Part shown: positions 8,681 through 18,772 of the stretch, piece by piece
Position numbering within the stretch: the stretch's first letter is position 1
Layout: each line of letters opens with the position of its first letter
DNA from: Rhizobium sullae
Lineage (GTDB): Bacteria; Pseudomonadota; Alphaproteobacteria; Rhizobiales; Rhizobiaceae
Length of the DNA: 64,000 nucleotides
Assembly: GCF_025200715.1 (NCBI RefSeq)
Contig: NZ_CP104145.1
Span: forward strand, 1 to 64,000
Direction of reading: 5' to 3'
Notes under the pieces: model-generated
The model's database searches: none
What the model was told of the DNA's origin: nothing
What the model saw: only the letters and a program-made list of their open reading frames with translations
Program-made: the position numbers and the translations under genes

Positions 8681-9807
8681 TTAGAACACTGCACTTTTCC
8701 CGGTCCCAGTATTTCGTTTAGAGGAAGCTGCTGACGGCACCTCTTGCGAATTCAGGCGTTCGACTGTTGTCGCGAGGAGCCAGCCGGGCGAAGTGAACTC
8801 GAATGCAAGCCGATCAAACATCTGCCATGCAAGTCTGATGTTTCTCCCGGTGATAGGTTCGATGAGCTCGAATACCGAATCCTCTTCGCGCGAGAAGAGG
8901 GTCGTTTTGAGACCGCGCAATGCTGCCGCGGCCACCAGCTCGTCTAGGTCATAGATGACGAAAACAATGATATCGCCCCACATAAATCGATAGGACGATT
9001 CCCTGTCTCGAATCGAGAGGATAAGAGGGCTGTACGGCGCCCAAGACCGGTTTGTCTTAACCTCGTTAAGTGGATAGGCGATTGGGTGCCCAAGGCTGAA
9101 CCCATGGATGGTGGCGTTTAAGTCAACAGCCCCATCGGCTATCGCGACATACCAGAGACCGCGCTCTGGGGATTTGAAGGCGGCGCCTGTTCTGGCCGCC
9201 GCGATGATGGTGTCCTCCATCACATCGGCGTAACGTAATTCAGGAGAATGATGGGCTGTTCGGTAGATCTTTCCAAGCCCACGCAGGCAGGGTATTTCGT
9301 CGTTCTCAAAAAACTCCATCAACTGGCGAATGGAGTCGCGCTGTTGCCGCCCTCGTCCAGCTCACCAAGCTTGACTTCAATAAGAACGGGGTCCGGGCCA
9401 GCCATGAGGCAAACGTCCCCATGCCGGATCGTGTTTGTGAGGTCGGCGAGCAAAGCGGGGATACCCTGACGGAGCCACTTTTCAACCTCGTCCCATTCGC
9501 CAACAAATCCCGCCTTGCCTGAAAGAAAGCCAGCGTCCTGCTTAGCATTTGTATTATGCGTGTTGTAGAAAGCTTGCCTTAGCGCGAACTTGTCCATGAA
9601 AAGGAACGCAACCGCGTCCCCAAACGATCGCCATATGTACGTGAGATGGCGATAGGCCTCAACTTGCGTCATTAGCGAGATCGACCTATCCGAACCATCA
9701 TGCTCGGCAGTCAGCCTCAGGATCGACTTGATCCGACGAATTTTCCGTTCGGCTCGCGTAATTTCCTTCACCAGCAACCGTTGTAGCAGCCAGAGCGGAT
9801 GCAGCAT
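8681..9807 (-). pseudogene. PD-(D/E)XK nuclease-like protein, split by one frameshift
   Basis: Two abutting frames (9807-9319 and 9322-8681) read as one protein of about 374 aa if one base is restored near 9345. The first frame runs GPDPVLIEVKLGELDEGGNS; the second frame, read upstream of its Met, continues DSIRQLMEFFENDEIPCL. GDVCLM followed by LIEVK gives the Asp...Glu-x-Lys of a PD-(D/E)XK nuclease core. Alternatively the frames are two overlapping genes. It lies between two inverted IS5 copies and beside the NERD-kinase-helicase gene, consistent with a defence role (inference). Confidence 0.6.
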
Positions 9808-9911
9808 CGTCGGCGACGTGTCACCCCAGCTCCCATGGCCGCCTGAAGGTTTCTTATGTCTTCAAGCAAGCCGTGGGCTCGTTCGAACGACATACGACGC
9901 TTTTTAATCAT
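9768..9911 (-). CDS. Short ORF upstream of the nuclease-like gene
   Basis: A 47-aa frame beginning MIKKRRMSFERAHGLLEDIR. The same frame upstream of the Met (DPTESGQWYLET) also looks protein-like, so this may be the 3' end of a truncated gene rather than a complete one. It overlaps the start of the nuclease-like frame. The rest of 9912-10214 shows nothing recognisable. Confidence 0.3.
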   Translation of the reverse strand: MIKKRRMSFERAHGLLEDIRNLQAAMGAGVTRRRRCCIRSGCYNGCW

Positions 9912-10214
9912 TGTCTCCAAGTACCATTGACCGGATTCGGTTGGGTCGCCGTCCTCTCTTGAGACCCAGCGCTATGTCGCCGTCAAGGGCACGGACTGCA
10001 GGTACCCTCGCAGGCAACGGAAAAACATGTTGCCCAAGGACGTTTCAATGTCCATCACGACCGTGACTTAAGTTGTCCCAGACTTGTGGCTCGCGCAGTA
10101 AAAATTGCCGGAGCAAAATAAACCGATTTCCGGGTTTTTTGAGCTTTCGGTAGACCTCGACTGTACGAGAAACTCGGTCTATCAATCTTCGATTGCATTC
10201 GAGATAGGTTCTTA

Positions 10215-11132
10215 GTGTCTGTTCAAGAATGGCTGGCGGTCGTGGGGTTGAGTGAAGGGCGGCAATCAGATTCTTTGTATTTTGCGACAAATACGGAGAG
10301 ATCGAATGGCCTGGACACCCTTCACCCGGCGTCATCATGACAGAAGCCGCATGCGCTACGCAAGCGATCTGACTGACCGTGAGTGGGGCCTGATCGAACC
10401 CTTTATGCCAAGGCAGCCTCGACTGGGCCGCCGACGCAAGACGTCGCTTCGGGCGGTGATGGACGCGATTTTCTATCTGCTGCAGTCAGGCTGCCAATGG
10501 GCATTGCTGCCGCATGATTTTCCACCGAAGAGCACGGTCTATCATTATTTCAAGCGGTTCTGCCGGGACGGGACGTGGCGTCGTATCCATGACGCGCTCT
10601 ACTGCCGGACGCGGCGGCTTGAGGGGCGCGAAGAACAGCCGTCATTTGCCATCATCGATAGCCAATCGGTGAAGACCGGCCCAGATGCCCGTCTCGATAT
10701 CGGATACGACGCAGGCAAGAAGATCAAGGGCCGCAAGCGGCACATTCTGGTTGATACCCTGGGCATGCTTCTGAAAGCGGAGGTTCATTCGGCAGGTATT
10801 CAGGATCGTGATGGAGCAGCACTTGTTTTCGACAGGCTCGTCAACCGCTTTCCATTCATCGAGAAAATTTGCGGCGATGGCGGGTATCAGGGCCCGACAG
10901 TCGAAGAGGCCAGTCCGCGATCGATGGAAATCGTCAAACGCAATCAGGCCGGCTTTCAGGTGCTCCCGAAGCGATGGATCGTCGAGCGGACGTTGGCGTG
11001 GCTCGGCATAAACCGCCGAATGGCAAAGGATTTCGAGCGCTTCTCTGGCACAAGCCTCGCCTTCATTCAGACCGCTATGATCAAGCTAATGACAAGAAGG
11101 CTCGCTCGATATCCGCTTTCTTGAACGGACTC
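10215..11132 (+). mobile_element. IS5-family insertion sequence, copy B (918 bp)
   Basis: Same element as copy A in opposite orientation. Its terminal repeats lie at 10215-10229 and 11118-11132, with TTA on both sides (10212-10214, 11133-11135). Its right end stops just before the ribosome-binding region of the NERD-kinase-helicase gene, so it has displaced any promoter lying further upstream. Confidence 0.9.
10252..11124 (+). CDS. IS5-family transposase (copy B)
   Basis: Protein identical to the copy A transposase, with the same DDE motifs. Reading toward the helicase gene, it could supply read-through transcription to that operon. Confidence 0.92.
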   Translation: MKGGNQILCILRQIRRDRMAWTPFTRRHHDRSRMRYASDLTDREWGLIEPFMPRQPRLGRRRKTSLRAVMDAIFYLLQSGCQWALLPHDFPPKSTVYHYFKRFCRDGTWRRIHDALYCRTRRLEGREEQPSFAIIDSQSVKTGPDARLDIGYDAGKKIKGRKRHILVDTLGMLLKAEVHSAGIQDRDGAALVFDRLVNRFPFIEKICGDGGYQGPTVEEASPRSMEIVKRNQAGFQVLPKRWIVERTLAWLGINRRMAKDFERFSGTSLAFIQTAMIKLMTRRLARYPLS

Positions 11133-11149
11133 TTAGAGGGGGCGGGCTG

Positions 11150-14100
11150 TTGCAAATAAAGAATTGCGGCCGGGGAATACATAAAAACGAAATTGCAGGT
11201 ATCGATAAGCTACGCAATCTCCCCGCATCTTGGTACGCATTTACCAACCTCGACATCTCCTTAAGTGCAGGGACGACGCGCGAGGTTGATGTGATCCTCA
11301 TAACGAGCAAACGAGTGCTCATAATCGACCTGAAGAACTGGGGAACCGCGGCGATCACCGGGACAGACGGCAGATGGTATCTCGACGGCGTAGATCACGA
11401 GCCGTCACCGGTTCAAAAGGTCCTTGAGATCAAGCGCCATCTCTATCAACTTCTCAAGAAAGAATTAGGCAATCGACAGGAGACCCGTAAACTTCCCGTG
11501 CCTCGTATCGATGGCGTCGTTGCTCTGATCGGCAATAACGAGCGCTCAGGAATTCCTGCGACCGAGAGGGCATCGGTCTTCACCGCCGATGATTTAATAA
11601 AGCAGATAACCGATGACAGGCGGGATCGCGAGACTTTCGGCTCCATTGCCGGCGAAATTTTGTCGAGGCCTCTGACCGACCCGTTTTGGAAGGAGCACCT
11701 CACCAGATTCTTCAATGGCGGGAGCAAGTCTCCTCTGGAGCCTGGCCGCCGTAAGTTTGACCGGTACGTTCCCGAAGAGGTATCGGTCTTCAATCATCCT
11801 GGACAGATTTATAGGGAATTCGAAGCCAGAGAGGCTGGTACCCCCCCGAATCTGGGCACCTTGCGCCTCTGGGATTTTGCTAAGGTCACGGATACGAGGT
11901 TTCAGAACGCGGAAGCGCGTAGTGAGATCGTGGGCCGGGAACGTCGAGTGTATCACTGGCTTCGGGACCGGGCGGACAATTTAGAAAAGTTTCTACTTGC
12001 ACCGCGCGTTGACGACACTTCTGGCGGCGTAGATTACTGGGAAGTATTTGACCGGCGGCGAAGGCTGAAAAGGCTGTCAGATTGGTCGGCGACAGAGAAG
12101 GATAATGTTACGGCAGCAGGAAGGACGGAGCTCGCACGCCAGTTGCTTTCGGCAGTCGCCGAGTTTCATCGGGTAGATGCCGCCCACCTTGACCTCGGAG
12201 GGCACAGCATTTGGCTAGAAATGCCAACAACGGTGAGGCTGTCGCATCTCTTCGCCGCCCGGCATCCGAGCGTCAAAACGCTAGGGGAGGCCCGGTACAA
12301 CTTTCTGGCAAGCGTGACGCTTCCTGAGGACCTCCTTGGGGTAAAATCCGATGTATCGAGGCGGGACGTCTACCTCCTCGGCGTTGCGGTGCATCAGATT
12401 CTTTTCGGCCAAACTCCCGAGGGAGAGCCCCCGGAGTGGGACGCAGCGGTTGATCCAGATCTGGGGTTCCAGCATCTCCATGATTGGTTTGCTGAAATGC
12501 TCGACGTCGATCCGCAGAGGCGGTTCGCGAACGCGCGCAATGCGCTTGAGATGTTTAACAGGGCGACGACAGAGCATCCTACTCCTCAAGAAGTGCGAAC
12601 CTCGCTCGAGAAATACCGCCTCGAGATACGATCGCAGCGAGCCCTCGCCGCAAAATTCCCGCTTGCCGACGATCTCCTAAGAGAAAGCGACAGAGTAGAT
12701 GTATGGCGAAGCACGGTCGACGGCGAGGACGTCCTCGTAAAGTTATGGAAGCAGGCCGCTTGGGGCGATCTCGATAAAGAAGGAAAGCGTGTCCTCAGCT
12801 TTCTCGACGCGGCCTCCAATGCGAGGATCGATGCGCCTGCGGGGATATCTAAGATCCGAGGAGTGTACTGGCTCTCTGATGCCTTCGCTCTTGTTCAGGA
12901 CTGGGCTGCGGGAAAAACGTTGGCGGAGCTGCTTGAACATCCTCCTGCCAATTGGTTGAAGCCGGAAGTGGCGATAGAGGCGGTGAGGAGGCTCGAGTCG
13001 GCTGTCTCCCGGCTGCACGAAGCCTCTCTCGCGCACGGTGATCTCAAGCCCGACAACATCGTCTTAACGGAGGGTAACGATTGGTTCCTCATCGACTTCT
13101 TTGACTTCTCGCCCACCGCGGACGGGGACCTGCAGAACGGGAACTATTCGGCAGGCGGAGATCGTTTTCAGCGAGATCGCTTTGCTGTGACGAAGCTTGC
13201 GGAAGAGATGCTCGCGGTTTGTAACCTCCCCGTAGAGATTGCCGTCGGCATAGCTAAGGCGATAGATACCTGCCGCACCAAAGAACCCCGCCTGACGACG
13301 CTCCTTCCGCTCGCGGAGGCTTTGGAGAGGGCGTTGGCAATAGCTACGGCGCCTTTAGGCGAACCCGGCGAAGCCGGAAGACAAATCATGATATCTGTGC
13401 GAAACGCCGAGGTGGGGCCCATTGAGCCTGACGAGGGCCGTTACTTCGTGAGAACCATGGGGCTAAACCAGACGGGGCCAGCGAAGGTGATCATCCGCGG
13501 CGCCTCCGAAGAACTTGAAGTAAAACTAGACGACAATGGGAAGCCGCGCGCGTGTTACCGTCGCACGTTAACCCTAACCCGTATTGCGATCATCAGCCGC
13601 TTCGAAAACTTCTCGTTTGAGGGGTCTGTTGCAATTCACACCTCAACTCACAACGACCTGTCCCAACTCGAACCTCTGATCTCTGAGCTTGTCTCGGACA
13701 AAGCCGTGACAGAATCGGGCTCGGCGGCACCCGATGATATTGAAGATGCGTCCGCACCCGCAATCCCCGAGGAAGAGGCTGAGGAAAGCTTAACCGAACT
13801 TGTGGCGGAGGAAGCCGCGAACGGCGACGTCGAACAAGTTGATGTCCCGCTTTTGTGGCGTGAACTAATCACAATCGAAAAGGAATTGACGACGGACGCC
13901 CGGGTCATTCTCGACAGCTCGTTTGATAGATCCACCCGAAGGCATGTCGCCGCTATCGAACTGGAAAGCGGAAGCTTCGATTTCGACCGAAACGACACCG
14001 TAGGCGTGCAGCGACAATCCAAAGGCGGATGGAGGCGTATCGGAGAGCTCGATCTATCACGCTCTACCGCGACAATCGCCGTAATCGAGCCACCCCAATT

Positions 14101-16120
14101 TTCGGGGCCGCCACACGGGTCATTTCTTGAAGAAGGGCAACGGCTTCGGTTCGTGAGCCATTTCGAAGCAGAATCGCTCAGGAGAAGATCGGGCGCCGTC
14201 GATCGGATATTGGCCAGGGAAGGGAGAGCAGGAAACCTTGTTTCTGTTTTTGATCCTCGATCTGCGGCTGAACCCTCCCGCATCGAGCATATGATAGACG
14301 AGGAGCAGCTCGCTTCCTACGAACTTAACGATGACCAGACACGGGCATTTCGCGCGATTGTGGCCGCTCGCCCGGTTGGATTGCTGCAAGGTCCGCCGGG
14401 AACGGGCAAGACTCGCTTCATAGCGGCGCTTGCGCATTATGCGATCACAAAAGGGCTCGCGCGGAACGTATTGCTTTCTAGCCAAGCGCACGAAGCGGTC
14501 AACACGGCAGCGGAAGCGCTTCTCAGGTTGTTTCGGAAGTCTGGAGGCGACCCGAGCATCCTCAGAGTGGCCATGAGCGAAGACCAAGTCTCGGATCAGA
14601 TCAGAGAATTTCACACGCCTAAAGTGGAGCAATCCCTAAAAGATAGGTTCTCGGCCACTTTCAGTGAGAGGATGGCAATAGTCGGAAAATCCATCGGGGT
14701 CGACAGGGAGGCTGTCAACGACGTCCTTGTCTTCCAGCAACAGGTCCTGCCTATGGCCATGCGCCTAGAGGAGCTGTTGGTAGAAATTAACGACGCTGAC
14801 GCACGCGTGACGGGTCTCAGGGGTTCGCTCGAGCTTGTGCTCGAAAAGCTCGGTCTTCCCTCGCAGCTTGCGGCAGAAGTCGGCTCACCATTTTCCGATT
14901 TTCAAGACGAAGCGCTCTATTACCTTATGGAAAAGCATTCCGGATCCGGTATCAGCGCGGACAAGATCAAGAAACTGCAGGCCGTCGCGGGAATAGGCCG
15001 GGATTTTGTTAGCAGCGCATCCCGATATCTGCGCAGTTTCGAACCTTTCCTGGCCGGAACGCGCCAGATAGTGGCAGGGACGTGCGTGGGTCTCGGCCGG
15101 ACGTCCCTCGGTTTGACCAACACGTCATTTGACCTAGTCATCATCGATGAAGCAGCGAGATGCACTGCCAGCGAACTTCTCGTTCCACTTCAAGCAGCCC
15201 GCTGGGCGGTGCTTGTTGGCGATCAGGCCCAACTGGAGCCGCAACATCGCGCTGAAGTCGTGGACCGGGTAGCAAAGCGAACAAACATTTCAAAAAGAGA
15301 GATTAAGCGGAGCGATTTCGAAAGGGTGTTTGAGGCGACTTACGGGACGCATGCTGGAGCGCGGCTCGCTACCCAGTACAGAATGCTCGAGCCGATTGGT
15401 AAACTGGTGTCGGAGGCGTTTTACCCAGATTTGACTCTCAAAGCTGGCAGACATCACTCCGTGCTTCCTTCCGATGTGTTGCCGGAGCCCTTCGACAGGC
15501 CACTCACCTGGATCGACACCGCTGGAATGTCAGAAAGCGCGTTTGAAGGGAAAGTCGGCGAGTTCGGCCGCGTCAATCGCATGGAAGCCGACGCTATCGT
15601 CAAGACGCTTGAGGAGTGGCTAAGGCACACCGAGTTTAGCGATTGGCTAGTCGGGCAGCGAGAATATCCATTCGGTATCGGTGTGATCTGCATGTATGCC
15701 GCCCAGCGCGACCTCCTACGGAAAATCATGCTGAGGTCGGCGTTGGGCGAGCATCTGGATCGCCGCATTAAGATCGGCACTGTCGACAGTTACCAGGGGA
15801 AGGAGAACCCGATCGTCCTCTTGTCGCTCGTCCGCAATAACCGTGAAGGAAAAACTGCTGGGAATTCGCGCTTCATCAAGGAGGGTTTTCTGGCGACCCC
15901 CAATCGCATTAACGTGGCGGCAAGCCGTGCCATGGATAGGCTAGTGATAGTGGGCAGTCGCTCAGGATGGCGACACGGGGGGCCGGTCGCCCAAATGATC
16001 GGCAAGTTTGATATGGCGTTGGGACAAGGGCACGCGCGCCGGATCGACGCCGCCGACATGCTGACGCCAAGGGACAAGTTGCGGGCAGCCGTATCAAAAA
16101 GCGAGGCGACAGATGCTTGA
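11150..16120 (+). CDS. NERD nuclease - kinase - superfamily 1 helicase fusion
   Basis: A 1656-aa multidomain protein. An N-terminal NERD domain has REVDVILITS near residue 45 and IIDLKNWG near 57. A degenerate kinase-like domain follows, with HLDLGGHSIWL near 346. A second, more complete kinase-like domain has VLVKLW near 527, HGDLKPDNIVL near 628 and DFFDFS in place of DFG. The C-terminal third is an SF1 UPF1/Dna2-like helicase (COG1112 type): GPPGTGKT near 1080, IIDEAAR near 1333, GDQAQLEP near 1357, QYRMLEP near 1408, TVDSYQGKE near 1543 and NVAASRA near 1588. The start is TTG at 11150 after AGAGGGGG. It overlaps the next gene by 8 bases. Kinase-helicase-nuclease fusions occur in antiphage systems (PglW of BREX/Pgl, Mokosh), so defence is the likely role (inference). 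Confidence 0.9.
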   Translation: MQIKNCGRGIHKNEIAGIDKLRNLPASWYAFTNLDISLSAGTTREVDVILITSKRVLIIDLKNWGTAAITGTDGRWYLDGVDHEPSPVQKVLEIKRHLYQLLKKELGNRQETRKLPVPRIDGVVALIGNNERSGIPATERASVFTADDLIKQITDDRRDRETFGSIAGEILSRPLTDPFWKEHLTRFFNGGSKSPLEPGRRKFDRYVPEEVSVFNHPGQIYREFEAREAGTPPNLGTLRLWDFAKVTDTRFQNAEARSEIVGRERRVYHWLRDRADNLEKFLLAPRVDDTSGGVDYWEVFDRRRRLKRLSDWSATEKDNVTAAGRTELARQLLSAVAEFHRVDAAHLDLGGHSIWLEMPTTVRLSHLFAARHPSVKTLGEARYNFLASVTLPEDLLGVKSDVSRRDVYLLGVAVHQILFGQTPEGEPPEWDAAVDPDLGFQHLHDWFAEMLDVDPQRRFANARNALEMFNRATTEHPTPQEVRTSLEKYRLEIRSQRALAAKFPLADDLLRESDRVDVWRSTVDGEDVLVKLWKQAAWGDLDKEGKRVLSFLDAASNARIDAPAGISKIRGVYWLSDAFALVQDWAAGKTLAELLEHPPANWLKPEVAIEAVRRLESAVSRLHEASLAHGDLKPDNIVLTEGNDWFLIDFFDFSPTADGDLQNGNYSAGGDRFQRDRFAVTKLAEEMLAVCNLPVEIAVGIAKAIDTCRTKEPRLTTLLPLAEALERALAIATAPLGEPGEAGRQIMISVRNAEVGPIEPDEGRYFVRTMGLNQTGPAKVIIRGASEELEVKLDDNGKPRACYRRTLTLTRIAIISRFENFSFEGSVAIHTSTHNDLSQLEPLISELVSDKAVTESGSAAPDDIEDASAPAIPEEEAEESLTELVAEEAANGDVEQVDVPLLWRELITIEKELTTDARVILDSSFDRSTRRHVAAIELESGSFDFDRNDTVGVQRQSKGGWRRIGELDLSRSTATIAVIEPPQFSGPPHGSFLEEGQRLRFVSHFEAESLRRRSGAVDRILAREGRAGNLVSVFDPRSAAEPSRIEHMIDEEQLASYELNDDQTRAFRAIVAARPVGLLQGPPGTGKTRFIAALAHYAITKGLARNVLLSSQAHEAVNTAAEALLRLFRKSGGDPSILRVAMSEDQVSDQIREFHTPKVEQSLKDRFSATFSERMAIVGKSIGVDREAVNDVLVFQQQVLPMAMRLEELLVEINDADARVTGLRGSLELVLEKLGLPSQLAAEVGSPFSDFQDEALYYLMEKHSGSGISADKIKKLQAVAGIGRDFVSSASRYLRSFEPFLAGTRQIVAGTCVGLGRTSLGLTNTSFDLVIIDEAARCTASELLVPLQAARWAVLVGDQAQLEPQHRAEVVDRVAKRTNISKREIKRSDFERVFEATYGTHAGARLATQYRMLEPIGKLVSEAFYPDLTLKAGRHHSVLPSDVLPEPFDRPLTWIDTAGMSESAFEGKVGEFGRVNRMEADAIVKTLEEWLRHTEFSDWLVGQREYPFGIGVICMYAAQRDLLRKIMLRSALGEHLDRRIKIGTVDSYQGKENPIVLLSLVRNNREGKTAGNSRFIKEGFLATPNRINVAASRAMDRLVIVGSRSGWRHGGPVAQMIGKFDMALGQGHARRIDAADMLTPRDKLRAAVSKSEATDA

Positions 16121-17597
16121 GAAGCGCAGAATACTCAAGTTAAGGACCGATGATCTTGTTCCACCCGAGGAAGACCGTAAGGTCGAACTGCATACATTCG
16201 ACGTCCTGTTGCCATGCCGCAGATATGACGTGAGCTACAAGGTCGCCGTCCTTGGCCAGATGAGTCCAACTCTCGAATTTCTCATGCGGTTAGTTAAATC
16301 TGTCGACGGAATTGGTGAGGACGAAGCCAGGCAGTTTTTCGGCTACAATCGCGTCGAGATGGAATTCGTTCTGGGCGAAGGAACGACGCCAGGTTACATC
16401 GAGCGCCGCGCGAATAGGCTTTGGTTGACGACCGCTGGAGAAGCACTTTTCTCGAACGGTGATGACGGCCCAGCTATCTATTCTGTCGAGAACCGCCGCA
16501 ATAGTTTCGGATTTGACCAGCTAGCGATCGCGCCTCAGACCCATATGCATCTCGATCAACTGGAGATGAACCTTCCCGACCTCAGCCTCGACGTCTATAA
16601 AGGAGGGGGGAGGGCGTCGAAAGTTGTAGAGGACCGCTTTCACTATTTTTTCCGAGAACTCGCCGACCGTGAAGACCGCGACCGCCTTCAGCGCCGCGAC
16701 CTCTACGCAATAGGATCTGCGATTCCCGGTGATCGTTTTCAAGTTCCAGTGCGGATCAAAGTGGTCGCTCAAGCTTCAAGTCCAAGCGTCGTCGAGGCGG
16801 ATCTTACCTCATGGCGATCGGATCAGGAAATGTCTGATCGCCCCGAGATCGAACAGGCTATTGGACGGTTTCTCTCCGAGCTTCGGCTTCCCAAGCAGGA
16901 AGCTGTTGATGCCCACGCCTACAGACTCTTGACTGAACTTGCTCCTGACTTTTTCAAGGAATTTACGATCAGCAGCGGCCTATCTATCGGTCGATACTGG
17001 CGAGAGGCGGTTTCCCGCGCAGGCGAACCTCGAACGGATAGGCAGACGATCGCTTTGGTCGGATCACTTCTGACACAGGGAAACATTGAGCGGATCCTGC
17101 GAGTGGTGGATTATGGCCTTCGGCAAAGCGAGCCCCCGAAGATGGTCCTCTCTGTACCTCCGGTAACAAAACATTGGGGAGCGACGACCCTTCTTAGGGA
17201 TCTGAATGCCCTTATAAGAATGAAACTCCGTCATTCTGATGGCGACGAGTCCAGTGAACCCGAGACATGCTGCGTTTGCACCGAAAAAGTACCAAAATAC
17301 ATTAGTTCTGCCTTCGACAACGCGGTTGCTGTCGCATACTGCAGTCTTCCCCCCAGTCTCGAGATTTATCTTATGCCGGGGTTGGCCGCGGTTGCACTCG
17401 TTCACGCGCCCATCGGTCCGGCAGGCATGGGTGCGCCGGCACCGCTTGGGTTCGCGACGTTTGATCCCGCGGTGATCCGTCGGATCGAGAATTTGATCGG
17501 TGATGAAGTCGCGCCACGCGTTACCGAAGACGCACGGCGTTCGGCTATCGAACGAGCAATTGCGCCTCGAGCGGCGTTGGAAGCGAAGGTAGATTGA
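16113..17597 (+). CDS. Unrecognised 494-aa partner of the helicase
   Basis: Begins inside the last codons of the NERD-kinase-helicase gene (8-base overlap), so the two are almost certainly co-translated. No known family recognised. Residues 40-120 could form a winged-helix unit (VAVLGQMSPTLEFLMRLV ... IERRANRLWLTTAGEAL). The middle is charged and helical. A C-terminal stretch has a CxxC (TCCVCTEKV near residue 384) followed by a hydrophobic region. There is no HKD phospholipase-D motif, which distinguishes it from the PLD partner described for Mokosh. A regulatory or target-sensing subunit is plausible but unproven. Confidence 0.8.
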   Translation: MLEKRRILKLRTDDLVPPEEDRKVELHTFDVLLPCRRYDVSYKVAVLGQMSPTLEFLMRLVKSVDGIGEDEARQFFGYNRVEMEFVLGEGTTPGYIERRANRLWLTTAGEALFSNGDDGPAIYSVENRRNSFGFDQLAIAPQTHMHLDQLEMNLPDLSLDVYKGGGRASKVVEDRFHYFFRELADREDRDRLQRRDLYAIGSAIPGDRFQVPVRIKVVAQASSPSVVEADLTSWRSDQEMSDRPEIEQAIGRFLSELRLPKQEAVDAHAYRLLTELAPDFFKEFTISSGLSIGRYWREAVSRAGEPRTDRQTIALVGSLLTQGNIERILRVVDYGLRQSEPPKMVLSVPPVTKHWGATTLLRDLNALIRMKLRHSDGDESSEPETCCVCTEKVPKYISSAFDNAVAVAYCSLPPSLEIYLMPGLAAVALVHAPIGPAGMGAPAPLGFATFDPAVIRRIENLIGDEVAPRVTEDARRSAIERAIAPRAALEAKVD

Positions 17598-17739
17598 AAG
17601 TCAACGGTTCGATGGTTCGTTTATCCCATCAAGACCGTCGATCAAAGACGAGCGACCATGTTACCTTGGAAATAGGTCGATCAGCTTGCGCAATCTCTGG
17701 TTTTAGCACCTTAAGGCGAGCATCATCCAGGGGAGCCGA

Positions 17740-18594
17740 ATGTCGATCACTCGTGTCGTTGTGAAGAACTACCGCGCCTTGCGGCATGCAGACGTTACGT
17801 TCGGTGACGAGGTCAACGTGATCGTCGGGGATAATGAGGCGGGCAAATCCACCCTTCTCGAAGCAATTAACCTCGCTTTGCGGCGCCAACTGAACCGGAG
17901 GGCCGCCGACTATGAGCTCCATCCATTCCTGATCAATGCCGACGCGGTGACAGAGTTCGTGGCCAGCCACAAAGGCGGTGTCAAAGTACCTCCTCCGGAG
18001 GCGGTGATTGAGCTGTACCTTCAGGAAACGGCTAAAACGGTGGACCTGATCGGATCCATCAACAGTGAGCGGATAACTTGCCCCGGCATCACCATGGCTA
18101 TCAAGCTCGACGAAAACTGTCTGGATCAATACCGGTCGTACATTAGCGACCCCAGTGTGCTAAACAGCATCCCGATGGAGTTCTACGAGATTGTCTGGAC
18201 TTCCTTTGCGGGGACGCCGCTGTCACCCTCATCCATTCCCATCAAGTCGGCGCTTATCGACCCCAGCAACATTTCCAACTCCTATGCTGCCAATAAATAT
18301 GTATTGGAGATTGTCCGCGATTATCTCACCAAGGAGCAATCCGTGGAGCTTGCGCTGGCCTATAGGACTATGCGCGACACGTTTCAGGGCGATGCGCGAA
18401 TCACTGAGATCAACGCCGAACTGGCGTCCAAGCAGGGAGTGGTCTCTAGCAAAGTCCTTTCGGTAGCAATGGATACCACGACGCGTGCCAGCTGGGAGAC
18501 TGAAGCAGAGGCCAGCTCCCTCAAGAGGAATGAGAAAACGGAAAGAAAACACATCGTAGAGCAAGGCGATGAAGACGACTGCGGTTCCTGCTGA
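17740..18594 (+). pseudogene. OLD-family ATPase, truncated
   Basis: N-terminal ABC-type ATPase of the OLD (overcoming lysogenisation defect) class. SITRVVVKNYRALRHADVTF opens the fold and the Walker A is GDNEAGKST near residue 35. The expected length is over 500 aa with a C-terminal Toprim nuclease. Here homology-like sequence ends near residue 255 (DTTTRASWE) and an unlike charged tail reaches a stop at 18594. The ABC signature, Walker B and Toprim parts are missing, so it is probably inactive. OLD nucleases (for example GajA) are defence effectors, in keeping with the neighbours. Confidence 0.7.
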
Positions 18595-18772
18595 CACTTG
18601 CAAGACGTCCAGCGCGTTATGCCGGCACCTCCCCCGCTGTTCGTGCGGTGGAGTATCTGGCGCCGACAATCGCCGCGCAGGACGTCTTCTACAATCCGCC
18701 TTAAGTCATCGACCGCCGGGAGCCTGTCGGTCACCTTCCGCCCTTTCACCGCATAGAGAGTGAAGTGCCGTC

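Noticed and set aside
7763..11135. Possibility that the nuclease-like gene was originally just upstream of the helicase gene and was flipped by recombination between the IS5 copies; the flipped junction would keep its frame open to a stop overlapping the TTG start.
   Set aside because: Both IS copies have matching TTA direct repeats in the present orientation. A flip would leave TTA on one side and TAA on the other. Only if the true duplication is TA would the idea survive.
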